Source of the DNA: Acinetobacter variabilis
Lineage (GTDB): Bacteria; Pseudomonadota; Gammaproteobacteria; Pseudomonadales; Moraxellaceae
NCBI RefSeq assembly: GCF_000369625.1
Contig: NZ_KB850112.1
Coordinates: 342,326 to 406,325 of the forward strand
Reading direction: 5' to 3'
Length of the DNA: 64,000 nucleotides
A model generated the notes under the pieces. That model saw nothing but the letters and a program-made list of their open reading frames with translations, ran no database searches and was not told where the DNA came from. The translations under genes were made by a program, and so were the position numbers. Shown piece after piece: positions 7,751 through 16,767 of this stretch. How positions within the stretch are numbered: position 1 is the first letter of the stretch; each line of letters starts with the position of its first letter.

Positions 7751-9553
7751 CTAACTATGCGTTTCTTCCTCTGCATCATCTTCAAAAGTCTTGGCAATTT
7801 TTTCAATATTCAGGCTCTTCGCCATCGCATCAAAAATTTCCTTATACACGCCGTCTTGATGATAAAGCGCGTCATGTTCACCGTGTTCGGCAATACAACC
7901 TTCTTTCATCACGTAGGTATAGTCTGCATCAATAATTTGAGACAGGCTATGCGAAATAATAATCACGGTACGGCCTTGCTTGATCTGATCCAGACTTTGT
8001 TTGATCTGTTCTGTCGCAATGGCATCCAAACTCGCCGTCGGCTCGTCCAGAAAAATAATCGGCGGGTTTTTCAGGAACATCCGTGCAATGGCAATCCGCT
8101 GTTGCTGACCGCCAGACAGTTGCAAGGCATCGGAATCATAACCATCCGGTAGCTGTAAAATCTGTTCATGAATCGAGGCTTTTTGAGCAGCAGCAATCAC
8201 TTCATCCATACTGGCATTGGTTTTGCCATAACGAATATTGTCAAAAATCGTGCCCTGGAAAATATGGTTTTTCTGTAGTACCAATCCAATATGATCACGC
8301 AGATATTGAGTGTCATAATCTTTTAAATCAATCCCATCCAGTTTGATCTGGCCTTCCTGTGGTTCATAAAATTTATCCAATAGACTGATCAAGGTTGATT
8401 TTCCCGCTCCCGATAATCCCACCAGTGCAGTAATGGTATTGGGACAGATTTCCATATTGATATCCTTTAAGGCATGATGCCCATTCGGATAATAAAAATT
8501 CACGCCACTTAGCTCAAATCGGCCTTGGACAGGTGGTTTTTGCTGTCCGCTTTGCTCAATTTCAGCATCTGCTTCCAGAATATTAAAGAAGCTTTCTGAA
8601 TAAATCATGGCATCATTCACTTCATCATAAATCCGGTGCAACGAGCGAATCGGGGCAGAAACGTTATTAAAGAGCAGCACATGATACATGATCATGCCGA
8701 TACTCATCTGGCCATCCAGTACAAAATAGGAAGTCAGGATGATAATCAGGACTATGCCGATCTGTTCAATAAAGGTTTTTAGGCCATCAAACAGGAAGCT
8801 GGTCTGCCGGGTTTTCATCTGGTTATCGGTCAGTTCACGCTGCAAGCTCAGCTGCTTGTCTGATTCAATCGATTCCCGGTTAAAGGATTTGATGACTGTA
8901 ATTGAATTGATGATGCTGAGAATCCCTTGGCTCTTTTTTTCCCGGCCATCTCTTAGACTACGGCGCCATCCACCAAGTTTTTGTGCCTGTTTATAGGTGA
9001 GCCAGAAGTAGATCGGTACAATCGCTGTGGCGACCAGTCCGACATAAAAATTGGCATAGTACATCAGCCCGAGTGCGACAATTGCACTGGTAAATAGAGG
9101 AAAAATATCAATAAAAAAGATCTGAACCAGTCGGGTGAGGGAGCCAATTCCGCGGTCGATCCGGGTCTGTAATTTTCCAGCCTGGTTATTGTCCTGATTA
9201 AAAAATGCCAGCCGGTATTTTAAAAACTTTTCAATAATGCCTTGAGCCAGATCTTGGGAAATAAAAATCCGCAGCTTTTCTCCATAAAACTTCTGCCCAA
9301 ACTGGACCAGTGCATTCATCACCTCTTTACCAAGTAAAATGGCAGAGATAGTAATCAGTATATGCCAGCCTTCATCCAGCCCTTGTCCTTGTTCCAGCAA
9401 AGCATTGATACTGTCGACTGCATATTGCAGGGTCAGTGCATTGACCTGAGCAGTAAAGGAACCAATCAGGGTCAGAATGAGGGTCGCAATCACCAAAAGC
9501 CGATAAGGGCTGACAAAGGGACGAAGTTTTAAAAACAGCTGCCATAAATTCAT
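7751..9553 (-). CDS. ABC-type exporter, fused membrane and ATPase domains
   Basis: 600 residues from ATG 9553 (a TTG two codons earlier is less likely). The N-terminal half has six membrane helices of the type 1 ABC exporter fold (from VIATLILTLIGSFTAQ to VLIIILTSYFVL). The C-terminal half is a complete ATPase: Walker A GLSGAGKST, Q-loop LVLQKNHIFQGT, signature LSGGQQQR, Walker B IIFLDEPTASLDA and switch His in IIISHSLSQI. Such homodimeric half-transporters export lipids, peptides or drugs (MsbA, LmrA and related). The substrate cannot be told from sequence. It is a single gene with no partner beside it; the C-terminal tail FEDDAEEETHS is acidic. Confidence 0.9.
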   Translation of the reverse strand: MNLWQLFLKLRPFVSPYRLLVIATLILTLIGSFTAQVNALTLQYAVDSINALLEQGQGLDEGWHILITISAILLGKEVMNALVQFGQKFYGEKLRIFISQDLAQGIIEKFLKYRLAFFNQDNNQAGKLQTRIDRGIGSLTRLVQIFFIDIFPLFTSAIVALGLMYYANFYVGLVATAIVPIYFWLTYKQAQKLGGWRRSLRDGREKKSQGILSIINSITVIKSFNRESIESDKQLSLQRELTDNQMKTRQTSFLFDGLKTFIEQIGIVLIIILTSYFVLDGQMSIGMIMYHVLLFNNVSAPIRSLHRIYDEVNDAMIYSESFFNILEADAEIEQSGQQKPPVQGRFELSGVNFYYPNGHHALKDINMEICPNTITALVGLSGAGKSTLISLLDKFYEPQEGQIKLDGIDLKDYDTQYLRDHIGLVLQKNHIFQGTIFDNIRYGKTNASMDEVIAAAQKASIHEQILQLPDGYDSDALQLSGGQQQRIAIARMFLKNPPIIFLDEPTASLDAIATEQIKQSLDQIKQGRTVIIISHSLSQIIDADYTYVMKEGCIAEHGEHDALYHQDGVYKEIFDAMAKSLNIEKIAKTFEDDAEEETHS

Positions 9554-9712
9554 AAGCAATTATTTTTATTGTCAAAGTTGGATTTAGTCTAGGCAGGAAT
9601 AGAGGTGCTCACAAGAGTAAATGTTGTATTTATTTGTGAAATTGGATTGTAATTTTTCTGGATAAGTCTCAATCTTTTCAGCAAGATACTAAAATTTTTA
9701 GACTGATTTTAA

Positions 9713-10333
9713 ATGACTTTGGACCTGTTTACGCCAGAACCTCAAGTGAATTTATTACCCTTTGATGGGGTGGCAGAGGATTATGGCCAGATTTTAAATG
9801 AGCAGCAGAGCCAGCAATATTTACAGCATTTTTTGGCTCATCTAGCCTGGCAAGCGGATGAAGTCACTTTATTTGGCAATCACTATGTCACTGGGCGAAA
9901 AGTCGTCTGGTATGGCGATGAACACTATCAATATCATTATTCCGGAAGTTTCAAACAAGCTCATATCTGGACACCGGGGCTATTTCGGTTAAAGCAGCAT
10001 ATTGAGAAATTGGTGGGTCATTCCTTTAATTCCTGTCTGGCTAATTTATATGAAGATGGTTCGCAGGGTCTGGGCTGGCATAGTGATGATGAAGCGGCTT
10101 TATATCAGGGGACATCCCAAGAAAATGTGATTGCATCCCTCAGTCTGGGTGCAACCCGCAAGATGAGCTTTAAACATAAGACAGAAAATAAAACAGTAGA
10201 TCTGCTTTTGCAAAGTGGTCAATTGATTGTGATGCGTGGACAGACTCAACACTACTGGAAACATTGTATCCGGAAAACGACTCGGATTTTGGAACCCAGA
10301 ATTAACCTGACTTTTCGTTATTTTTTTTCTTAA
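9713..10333 (+). CDS. alkB: AlkB-like 2-oxoglutarate/Fe(II) dioxygenase
   Basis: 206 residues of the AlkB family. The iron ligands are visible: His and Asp in GLGWHSDDEAAL (about residue 120), and the distal His in MRGQTQHYWKHCIRK (about 180). The 2-oxoglutarate-binding arginines are in RILEPRINLTFRYF at the C-terminus. These enzymes oxidatively remove alkyl groups from N1-methyladenine and N3-methylcytosine in nucleic acids. Length and the PFDGVAEDYG and SCLANLYEDGSQ segments are closer to the short AlkB homologues (ALKBH2/3-like) than to E. coli AlkB itself. It stands alone between the exporter and ruvX; no Ada-binding site could be recognised. Confidence 0.9.
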   Translation: MTLDLFTPEPQVNLLPFDGVAEDYGQILNEQQSQQYLQHFLAHLAWQADEVTLFGNHYVTGRKVVWYGDEHYQYHYSGSFKQAHIWTPGLFRLKQHIEKLVGHSFNSCLANLYEDGSQGLGWHSDDEAALYQGTSQENVIASLSLGATRKMSFKHKTENKTVDLLLQSGQLIVMRGQTQHYWKHCIRKTTRILEPRINLTFRYFFS

Positions 10334-10385
10334 TTAAATTATCTTTGATAAAACAAAAAATATTAGTTCATTAGCATTTAAAATT

Positions 10386-10406
10386 CTTTCTCCCTCAGGG
10401 AGAAAG
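10386..10406. repeat. Perfect 21-bp palindrome, possible dispersed intergenic repeat
   Basis: CTTTCTCCCT, C, AGGGAGAAAG, followed by TGAGGATGAAG. It lies 53 bases after the AlkB-like gene without a T run, so it is not a standard terminator. Similar CTCCCTC/GAGGGAG hairpins followed by GAGGATGA are familiar as dispersed short repeats in Acinetobacter intergenic regions (from general knowledge; no search was possible). Confidence 0.45.
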
Positions 10407-10523
10407 TGAGGATGAAGAAATTTCTTTGGTCATTGTTTTATGATTAAAAAATGATTGATGAAGGCACTCTATTCTTGTAGATTGAAAGTATCCCAATGAA
10501 CTAAAAAAGAGATTCTTTAATTC

Positions 10524-10551
10524 AAAAAAATAGCATCTCGAAAGATGCTAT
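10524..10551 (-). terminator. Intrinsic terminator of yqgE-ruvX
   Basis: On the minus strand TAGCATCTTTCGAGATGCTA is a near-perfect hairpin followed by TTTTTTT, 22 bases after the ruvX stop. Confidence 0.85.
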
Positions 10552-10572
10552 GGCTGATATTCAAAAAGAAAT

Positions 10573-11016
10573 TTAAGGTTGTAGTCCAACCGGATGCCGA
10601 TACCAGCTTTCAATCAAGAGGGCAGCAGCAATACTGTCCGCTGACAATTTTTTGCCGCGACCTTGTGCTTGATAATGATCCAGTTCATCCCGTGCTTCAC
10701 GAGTGGTCAGACGTTCATCCACCATCAAGGTTTCAATATTGGTCTGATGACGTAAACGGCGGGCAAATTTTCGTGCTCGTGTCGACAGTTCAGATTCACT
10801 ATCATCCATATTCAGTGGCAGGCCGACCAAAAATAAGCCTGGCTGATAGCTTTTTACGATTTTTAGCAACTCATCCCAGTTCGGGATCCCATCTTTCATG
10901 GGAAATAAAGGGAGGGGATTGGCACTTTCAATCAGGGATTGGCCGACTGCCATTCCCATTTTCTGTGTACCAAAATCAAACGCTATAATGGTGTTCGGCG
11001 CGTTTACATCAGGCAT
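10573..11016 (-). CDS. ruvX: YqgF/RuvX family, pre-16S rRNA nuclease or Holliday-junction resolvase
   Basis: 147 residues from ATG 11016, overlapping the last 8 bases of yqgE; a TTG two codons earlier is possible but less likely. The RNase H-like fold is seen in [17 protein letters not shown] (first Asp), [15 protein letters not shown], and [16 protein letters not shown], with the last acidic residue in [16 protein letters not shown]. coli YqgF processes the 5' end of 16S rRNA; Holliday-junction cleavage has been proposed for homologues. Translational coupling with yqgE is the usual arrangement in gamma-proteobacteria. A terminator follows. Confidence 0.92.
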   Translation of the reverse strand: MPDVNAPNTIIAFDFGTQKMGMAVGQSLIESANPLPLFPMKDGIPNWDELLKIVKSYQPGLFLVGLPLNMDDSESELSTRARKFARRLRHQTNIETLMVDERLTTREARDELDHYQAQGRGKKLSADSIAAALLIESWYRHPVGLQP

Positions 11017-11563
11017 GTCCAATCTCGGAAGATAACCAGGTTCGGTCTACGCCCATTTTTTTATAGGCAGCATCCCAGCGGTCGTTATAAGGTAAGTTAA
11101 AAATCAGGTCCATATCGGATTCACAGATCAGCCAGTCACCTCGGGCAATCTCTTCTTCAAGCTGATGTTTACCCCAGCTCGCATAACCCAAGGCGATCTG
11201 ATAGCGGCCTACACCTTCATTATGCGCAATCGCATCCAGAATATCTTTAGATGTGGTAATACAAACATTTTCACCCACAGCAATAGAGGAATGCCAGGTC
11301 GGCTGACCGGTATGCAGGACAAAACCAGCCTCTGGTCGCAAAGGTCCACCTTGCAACACTTCATGGGGATTGACATTATCCGCTTCAATATCCAGATCAT
11401 TCAGCAATTCTTTAATTTGAATGCCAGCAGGGCGGTTAATAATGATCCCTTGAGCGCCATCTTCATCATGACGGGCCAGATAAATGACCGTGTGGGCAAA
11501 AAAATCGTCACTTGCATGGGGTGGCGCAATCAGACAACGATGAGTCAGATATTGTTTAGTCAC
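11009..11563 (-). CDS. yqgE: YqgE/AlgH family protein (DUF179)
   Basis: 184 residues. Family marks include [20 protein letters not shown] near the start, [37 protein letters not shown] and [19 protein letters not shown]. The fold is known but no biochemical role is settled; Pseudomonas AlgH was linked to alginate control. The start is GTG at 11563 with GGAG about 10 bases before it. It is the first gene of a two-gene unit with ruvX, overlapping by 8 bases. Upstream is an AT-rich stretch leading to an IS remnant on the other strand. Confidence 0.92.
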   Translation of the reverse strand: MTKQYLTHRCLIAPPHASDDFFAHTVIYLARHDEDGAQGIIINRPAGIQIKELLNDLDIEADNVNPHEVLQGGPLRPEAGFVLHTGQPTWHSSIAVGENVCITTSKDILDAIAHNEGVGRYQIALGYASWGKHQLEEEIARGDWLICESDMDLIFNLPYNDRWDAAYKKMGVDRTWLSSEIGHA

Positions 11564-11761
11564 CTGAGCGGCTCTCCAAAAGTCTATATCGTTTGTGATC
11601 GTGGTAGATGATTTATCAGGGCAAAAGACTGGATTTTCAATTCTGCAAATTGTCTATTCCTTTATTTACTTATCCCACAAAAATGCACCACTGACAACTT
11701 AGCTTTGTAGATGCTGAGTATAAAAAAACTACAAATAGGTATTTTTTATTTTTTCAATAAA

Positions 11762-12261
11762 TCAATAAAATCAGTTTTATTTTATTGATTGATGCGACAG
11801 AATGTTCAATAGAACGTCCGAAAAAAAATCAGAGTAAGTTCTACAGTGGTAAAAGAAGAACCATACGCTAAAAGCACAAGTGATCTATCATCCGAATAGC
11901 AAAAAAAATCATAGGGTTAGATATATCGAATGGCAGTCAGCATGATATTAAATTGGCAAGAAAAACGGTTAAGAAATTCAAACATTGTGAATATGTTATG
12001 ACCGATTTAGGGTACTACGGATTAGAGCAAGATGGCTTTAAGTTATTGATGCCAATAAATAAAAAGAAGAATTTACCCTTATTTAATGTTGAGAAAAAGT
12101 ACAATAAAATGATTGGAAAAATACGAGTTGTGATCGAACACATTAATAGTCAATTGAAAAGATTTAGAATATTAAGTGAACGCTATCGAAATAGACGGAA
12201 AAGATTCGGTTTACGCATTAACTTAATTGCTGCACTCGTAAACCGGATAAACTTGCAATAA
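11762..12261 (+). pseudogene. Degraded IS5-family transposase remnant
   Basis: The C-terminal two thirds of a DDE transposase can be followed through small frame changes: IDATECSIERPKKNQSKFYS (first Asp, codon at 11791), then NHTLKAQVIYHPNSKK in the -1 frame, then IIGLDISNGSQHDIKLARKT back in the first frame, and the open part from 11953: VMTDLGYYGLEQDGFK (second Asp), KIRVVIEHINSQLKRF (Glu), and YRNRRKRFGLRINLIAA. The N-terminal region is absent and the left edge is uncertain. A TGACTTTCGCAAGAGATC segment at 12261-12278 resembles an IS5-type terminus but no matching left end was found. The element is dead. Confidence 0.8.
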
Positions 12262-12410
12262 TGACTTTCGCAAGAGATCTATTTTTAATTGTTTAATAAT
12301 CAAACTAAATAATTAAATAGAAGAAAATATTAAATTTTATATTTAAAGCGGAGTGCTTTATTTTTTATTAATTTTTTATAAGTTATTTTAAACTAAAAGA
12401 CTATTAATAA

Positions 12411-12438
12411 AAAATCCCTGCACTAGTCAGGGATTTTT
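12411..12438. terminator. Bidirectional intrinsic terminator after recN
   Basis: AAAAAATCCCTG / CAGGGATTTTTT with loop CACTAGT. T runs exist in both orientations; it lies 14 bases beyond the recN stop. Confidence 0.85.
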
Positions 12439-12451
12439 TATGAAGCATGAT

Positions 12452-14113
12452 TTATGTTTGCTGAAACTTTAACTGTCTTAACTGACGTGCATGCTGCAAG
12501 GTGGTTTCATTAATTTCCACGCCACCCGTCATACGTGCAAGTTCCTGTATAATTTCACTTTCTTCCAGATTAATAATGGTACTGCTGGCCGGATCAGTCT
12601 GACGTTTTTTCACCAGTAAATGCTGGTCGGACTGTGCAGCCACCTGCGCCTGATGGGTGATACATAGAATTTGTACATGCTGTGCCAGATCAGCCAATAA
12701 GCGACCCACGATTTCCGCAGTTCCGCCACTGATCCCGACATCGATTTCATCAAAGACCAGTACTTCAGCTTCGGTTTTTTCTGCATTCATCACCTGCATC
12801 ACCAAGGCGATACGGGATAATTCACCGCCTGATGCCACCCGTGCCAGAGGTTGGGCTGGAATGCCCTTGTTGGCAGTAAACAGAAGCTGGATAAAACTCA
12901 AACCCTCACTTGATGGATGTTCCAAAGGCTCAAATTTAAATTCAAAATGTGCTTCAGGTAGGGCAAGCTGTTTCACCTGTTCGGTCAGTTTCTTCGCCAG
13001 CGGTTCGGCCGCATCACGGCGAATCTGATCCAGATGTTGGGCTTTGCTTAGAAACTCCTGATAAGAGACCTCGACCTGTTCAGCCAGAGTTTCCGGGTCT
13101 TCTAGCTGATGCAGTTGTTCAAGTTCAGCCTGCCAGGTCTCATATTCTTCTTTCAGCAATTCTGGCTGGGTGCGGTATTTGCGTGCTAAACGGTGAAACA
13201 CTTCCAGTTTGGAATTCAGTTCTTCCATACGTTCCGGATCAAAGCTTTGCCGATCCATAAACTGGCGTAAGGTCGCCGTCGCATCTTCGAGTTCACTTTG
13301 GGCATTGAGCAATGAAGTGTAAATCTGGGAAAGCTGCTCGCTACGACCGGCATGCGATTCCATACGGCGTAAAATTGAAGCCAGTTCCTGCGAAATATTC
13401 TGTTCACCTTCGTCCAGGCCATTCAGGCTATAGACACAGTCCTGCATAATCGCTTCATGATGTGAAAGACGGTCAAACTCCTGCTCAATTTCCTGATAAT
13501 CCGTTTGGACGACTTCCTCCAGTTCTTCCAGTTGCAGCTCCAGAGTTTCCGTACGTTGCTTACGGGTTGCTTGTGCATCTAGCGCGGCCTGATGCTGGCG
13601 AATATTTTTATGCCAGGTGCTATAAGCGTCACGTACTTCCTGAGCTGATGCATAAAAATTGCTATAGCGATCTAGCCAGTGTTTGGGATAAGGCGGTTCT
13701 AGAAGTTGCTGCTGACTATGCTGGCTGTACAGCTGAACCAGTAAGCGACCAATTTCTTTAAGTTCTGACAGGCTGCTTGGGCGGCCATTGATCCAGGCCT
13801 TGCTACGTCCAGTGGCAAAGATCACCCGGCGTAAATGAATTTCCCCTGACTCATCATCGAGTTCATGCTCTTTTAACCAGCCTGCTTCAGGGCTGTCTTC
13901 CTGATAGCTAAAGGTCGCGGTTACATCGGCTTTTTCGGTGCCATAACGCACATAATTGGTATCGGTTCGTTCACCCAGGCAAGCAGATAGAGCATCCAGT
14001 AACAGGGATTTACCTGCACCGGTTTCACCAGTAAGAACGTTAAAACCTTTATCAATATCAATAGCAAGATGCTCGGCCAAAGCAAAATTGATCAGAGTTA
14101 AATGTGTCAGCAT
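12452..14113 (-). CDS. recN: DNA repair ATPase RecN
   Basis: 553 residues, the usual RecN length. SMC-like layout: N-terminal ATPase half with Walker A LTGETGAGKSLLLDAL (about residue 30) and RSKAWINGRPSSL; a central Gln/Glu/Leu-rich coiled coil (about 160-360); and a C-terminal ATPase half with signature VASGGELSRIALVMQV and Walker B LVFDEIDVGISGGTAE. RecN gathers broken DNA ends and supports RecA during double-strand break repair. Acinetobacter lacks a normal LexA, and I saw no SOS box upstream. A terminator follows directly; the gene is divergent from ppnP. Confidence 0.96.
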   Translation of the reverse strand: MLTHLTLINFALAEHLAIDIDKGFNVLTGETGAGKSLLLDALSACLGERTDTNYVRYGTEKADVTATFSYQEDSPEAGWLKEHELDDESGEIHLRRVIFATGRSKAWINGRPSSLSELKEIGRLLVQLYSQHSQQQLLEPPYPKHWLDRYSNFYASAQEVRDAYSTWHKNIRQHQAALDAQATRKQRTETLELQLEELEEVVQTDYQEIEQEFDRLSHHEAIMQDCVYSLNGLDEGEQNISQELASILRRMESHAGRSEQLSQIYTSLLNAQSELEDATATLRQFMDRQSFDPERMEELNSKLEVFHRLARKYRTQPELLKEEYETWQAELEQLHQLEDPETLAEQVEVSYQEFLSKAQHLDQIRRDAAEPLAKKLTEQVKQLALPEAHFEFKFEPLEHPSSEGLSFIQLLFTANKGIPAQPLARVASGGELSRIALVMQVMNAEKTEAEVLVFDEIDVGISGGTAEIVGRLLADLAQHVQILCITHQAQVAAQSDQHLLVKKRQTDPASSTIINLEESEIIQELARMTGGVEINETTLQHARQLRQLKFQQT

Positions 14114-14550
14114 AAACGCATCCGGGCTGCGAAAAGTTTGAATGAAATAGCATGTCAGTTGCTTCAGTCTAGCAACGCGGCTGTTATTATAAATCAGGAT
14201 AAATCGATTTCATTCTATCTTAAATTTCATGGATTAATACACGCTTATTTGAATGTTGTGTCACAGGAACCAAGATCAGGCTACTGAAGTTACAAAAGAT
14301 ATTTTCATTTTTCTGACATGCTTGAAGGTTAAATTAAATCAGATCGGAATATATTTTGCTTATAAATGGCGGGAAAAATCACGGCATTTTCCAAGATCTG
14401 CTGAAATCACTTAAACAGCCTGGAATAAAGACAAGCAGGGGTACCCCATAATTTCATTCAAGTCAGATAAACTTCGATTGATTAGTTGCGGGTGCACATT
14501 TAAACTACAGCAATCAAAATATTACAAAATGCTTTATCTGGAGAAATGGC
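14114..14550. other. Intergenic region between divergent recN and ppnP
   Basis: 437 bases. It must hold the promoters for both genes. I saw no long hairpin, known operator or coding segment; a CTTTATCTGGAGAAATGGC stretch before 14551 contains the GGAG ribosome site of ppnP. Confidence 0.5.
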
Positions 14551-14874
14551 ATGTCAGCTCAGTTTGATCATGTATCAGTACTTAAAAAATCGAATGTGTA
14601 TTTTGGCGGGTTATGCATCAGCCATGTGGTGCAATTTGAAGATGGCACTAAAAAAACCTTAGGGGTAATTTTACCTTCAGAAAATGCATTAACTTTTGAA
14701 ACACATGTCCCTGAGCGTATGGAAATCATTTCAGGTGAATGCCGTGTGCAAATCGCTGACAGCGAAGAGAAAGAACTGTTCCGTGCTGGTCAGTCGTTCT
14801 ATGTGCCAGGCAATAGCCGTTTCAAAATCGAAACTGATGACGTGCTGGACTATGTTTGCCATTTTGAAGGCTAA
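14551..14874 (+). CDS. ppnP: Pyrimidine/purine nucleoside phosphorylase PpnP (YaiE, DUF1255)
   Basis: 107 residues of the small cupin-fold family. Typical segments: NVYFGGLCISHVVQFEDGTK, KTLGVILPSENALTFETHV, PERMEIISGECRVQI, and the C-terminal FYVPGNSRFKIETDD and YVCHFEG. E. coli PpnP reversibly phosphorolyses several purine and pyrimidine nucleosides to base and ribose-1-phosphate. A GGAG site precedes the ATG by a good distance. The gene is monocistronic with a hairpin terminator about 70 bases downstream. Confidence 0.93.
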   Translation: MSAQFDHVSVLKKSNVYFGGLCISHVVQFEDGTKKTLGVILPSENALTFETHVPERMEIISGECRVQIADSEEKELFRAGQSFYVPGNSRFKIETDDVLDYVCHFEG

Positions 14875-14945
14875 ACAGACCTACAGATGAGCTGTAACCG
14901 ATCAAGAAATTTTGTTCTGAATCGGTTAAACTAAGCTTGATACAG

Positions 14946-14976
14946 AATCCTGTGAAGTTGGCTTTGCAGGATTTTT
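14946..14976 (+). terminator. Intrinsic terminator after ppnP
   Basis: AATCCTGTGAAG pairs with CTTTGCAGGATT around TTGG, followed by TTTTCTTTT. Confidence 0.75.
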
Positions 14977-15016
14977 CTTTTGCTACCTATTTCCCAATTT
15001 ATTTTCGAGGTCGTTC

Positions 15017-15766
15017 ATGGCTAAACCTGAGTATTATTATGGCGTCCATTCAGTAGAATCACTGCTGGAGCTTGAGCCTGAACGTGTCTTGACTCTTTTT
15101 ACCCTGAAAGGTCGTGATGATCAGCGCCTGAAACGTGTGCTGGAATTGGCTGAGCCTTTCGGCATCAGTGTCCAGCAGGCCAGTCGTGACAAGCTGGAAA
15201 AACTGGCAGGTTTGCCTTTTCACCAAGGCGTTGTGGCGGCAGTTCGTCCGCATCCAACCTTAAATGAAAAGGATCTGGAAGATCTATTGAAGCAAGATTC
15301 TCAAGTACTTCTATTAGCACTCGATCAGGTAACTGATCCACATAACCTGGGTGCTTGTATTCGTACTGCCGCAGCGATGGGTGTAGCGGCTGTGATTGTA
15401 CCGCGTGACCGTTCAGCAAGCCTGACGCCAACTGCACGTAAAGTAGCAGCGGGTGGTGCAGAAAAAGTGAAGTTTATTCAGGTGACCAATCTGGCGCGTA
15501 CTTTGGGTCAAATCAAAGATGAATTTAATGTACGTGTGGTTGGTACGATGCTGGATGAAAAAGCTTTACCTATCCAGAAATTTGATTTTACCGGAACAGG
15601 TGTATGCGTGGTGATGGGTGCGGAAGATACCGGTTTACGTCCAATTACCCAAAGCCAATGTGACCAGACGGTTTATATTCCGATGGCAGGCAATCTGCAA
15701 AGCCTGAATGTAAGCGTGGCAACAGGGATGGCTCTTTATGAGGCCTGTCGTCAGCGTCAAGCTTAA
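15017..15766 (+). CDS. rlmB: 23S rRNA (guanosine-2251-2'-O)-methyltransferase RlmB
   Basis: 249 residues of the SPOUT TrmH class. The N-terminal substrate-binding domain (YYGVHSVESLLELEPERVL) is followed by the knotted methyltransferase domain with motif 1 LALDQVTDPHNLGACIRTAA, RSASLTPTARKVAAGGAEKV, motif 2 CVVMGAEDTGLRPIT and motif 3 VYIPMAGNLQSLNVSVATG. RlmB uses SAM to methylate the 2'-hydroxyl of G2251 in the peptidyl-tRNA loop of 23S rRNA. AGGTCG before the ATG is the likely ribosome site. The gene stands between ppnP and an EamA transporter, all on the same strand. Confidence 0.95.
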   Translation: MAKPEYYYGVHSVESLLELEPERVLTLFTLKGRDDQRLKRVLELAEPFGISVQQASRDKLEKLAGLPFHQGVVAAVRPHPTLNEKDLEDLLKQDSQVLLLALDQVTDPHNLGACIRTAAAMGVAAVIVPRDRSASLTPTARKVAAGGAEKVKFIQVTNLARTLGQIKDEFNVRVVGTMLDEKALPIQKFDFTGTGVCVVMGAEDTGLRPITQSQCDQTVYIPMAGNLQSLNVSVATGMALYEACRQRQA

Positions 15767-15811
15767 GTCCTTTTTATTGTTTATTCATAAATACTGTTAA
15801 AGAAGAAGTCT

Positions 15812-16729
15812 ATGTCTCCCCGAACCCAAGGTTATGCCTTTGTCTTAATTACCATGTGTATTTGGGGAGGTTTTACCTTAAGCACGCGCTTAAGTGCCCA
15901 ATGGGGGATTAGTGCCTGGGATCTGGTTGGATTACGTTTTCTATTGGCTTTTCTGATTCTGATGCCAGTCCTGATTTATAAAAAGGACACAGCCTTTTTA
16001 TGGAGTAAGGAATCCTTTCTCTTAGCCATGGTCGGTGGAGTGGGGTATTGCCTGACCGCCTATACCGCTTTCCATTATGCACCTGCAGCTCATGCTGCCG
16101 TATTTCTCAATGGCTGTATTCCGCTTAGTACCGCAGTGGCTGCTTTTGTATTATTTAAACAGGGGTTTGACCGACATACCTGGATTAGTATGGCGATTAT
16201 GCTGCTTGCGGTTGGTAGTATGAGCTGGCTGATGTTCCGGGAGTCTGGTGTTGCCTTGGGATTAGGCGATCTGCTGTTTTTCATCAGTGCGATGTGGTGG
16301 GGTGTGTTCACTGTACTGCTACGTCAATGGAAGCTATCTGCCTGGCATTCTATGGCTAGTGTGGCGATCTGGTCAGCCATCGTTTATGTGCCAATTTATC
16401 TGCTATTCTTCCCCAAACATCTGGATGCGGCTGAACCTTGGCAAATGGCTTCCCAAGTTCTCTTTCACGGTATTTTTGTGGTGATTGTAGCGACACTAAC
16501 TTATGTGGAAGCGATTAAGCGTTTAGGTGCATTTAAAGCGGGCAGTATCGTGACCCTCGCACCATTCATTGCTGCCATACTGGCTGTACCGTTATTAAAT
16601 GAACCTCTAAGTCTCGCGATTGTCTCTGGTTTGGTAGGTATGGCAATTGGTGCCATACAGCCTTGGCGCTGGTTGATGCATCAAGATAGTCTGAGTCAAA
16701 AACTGGAAGAACAAAAAAAGCAGTCCTAA
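15812..16729 (+). CDS. EamA/DMT-family transporter
   Basis: 305 residues with ten predicted membrane helices arranged as two EamA repeats of five, the drug/metabolite transporter layout. First repeat: YAFVLITMCIWGGFTLSTRL, LRFLLAFLILMPVLI, AHAAVFLNGCIPLSTAVAAF. Second repeat: GLGDLLFFISAMWWGVFTVL, VIVATLTYVEAIKRLGAFKA, GSIVTLAPFIAAILAVPLLN. These pumps move small metabolites or drugs across the inner membrane; the substrate is unknown. It follows rlmB after 45 bases and its end overlaps the terminator hairpin shared with convergent coaE. Basic tail after the last helix. Confidence 0.88.
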   Translation: MSPRTQGYAFVLITMCIWGGFTLSTRLSAQWGISAWDLVGLRFLLAFLILMPVLIYKKDTAFLWSKESFLLAMVGGVGYCLTAYTAFHYAPAAHAAVFLNGCIPLSTAVAAFVLFKQGFDRHTWISMAIMLLAVGSMSWLMFRESGVALGLGDLLFFISAMWWGVFTVLLRQWKLSAWHSMASVAIWSAIVYVPIYLLFFPKHLDAAEPWQMASQVLFHGIFVVIVATLTYVEAIKRLGAFKAGSIVTLAPFIAAILAVPLLNEPLSLAIVSGLVGMAIGAIQPWRWLMHQDSLSQKLEEQKKQS

Positions 16730-16744
16730 AAGGGCTGCTTTTTA
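16713..16744. terminator. Bidirectional terminator between the EamA gene and coaE
   Basis: AAAAAAAGCAGTCC / GGGCTGCTTTTT around TAAAA. The upstream arm overlaps the last codons of the EamA gene; coaE converges from the right. Confidence 0.8.
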
Positions 16745-16767
16745 TGTGAACTCTGACTGAGTTCGGG

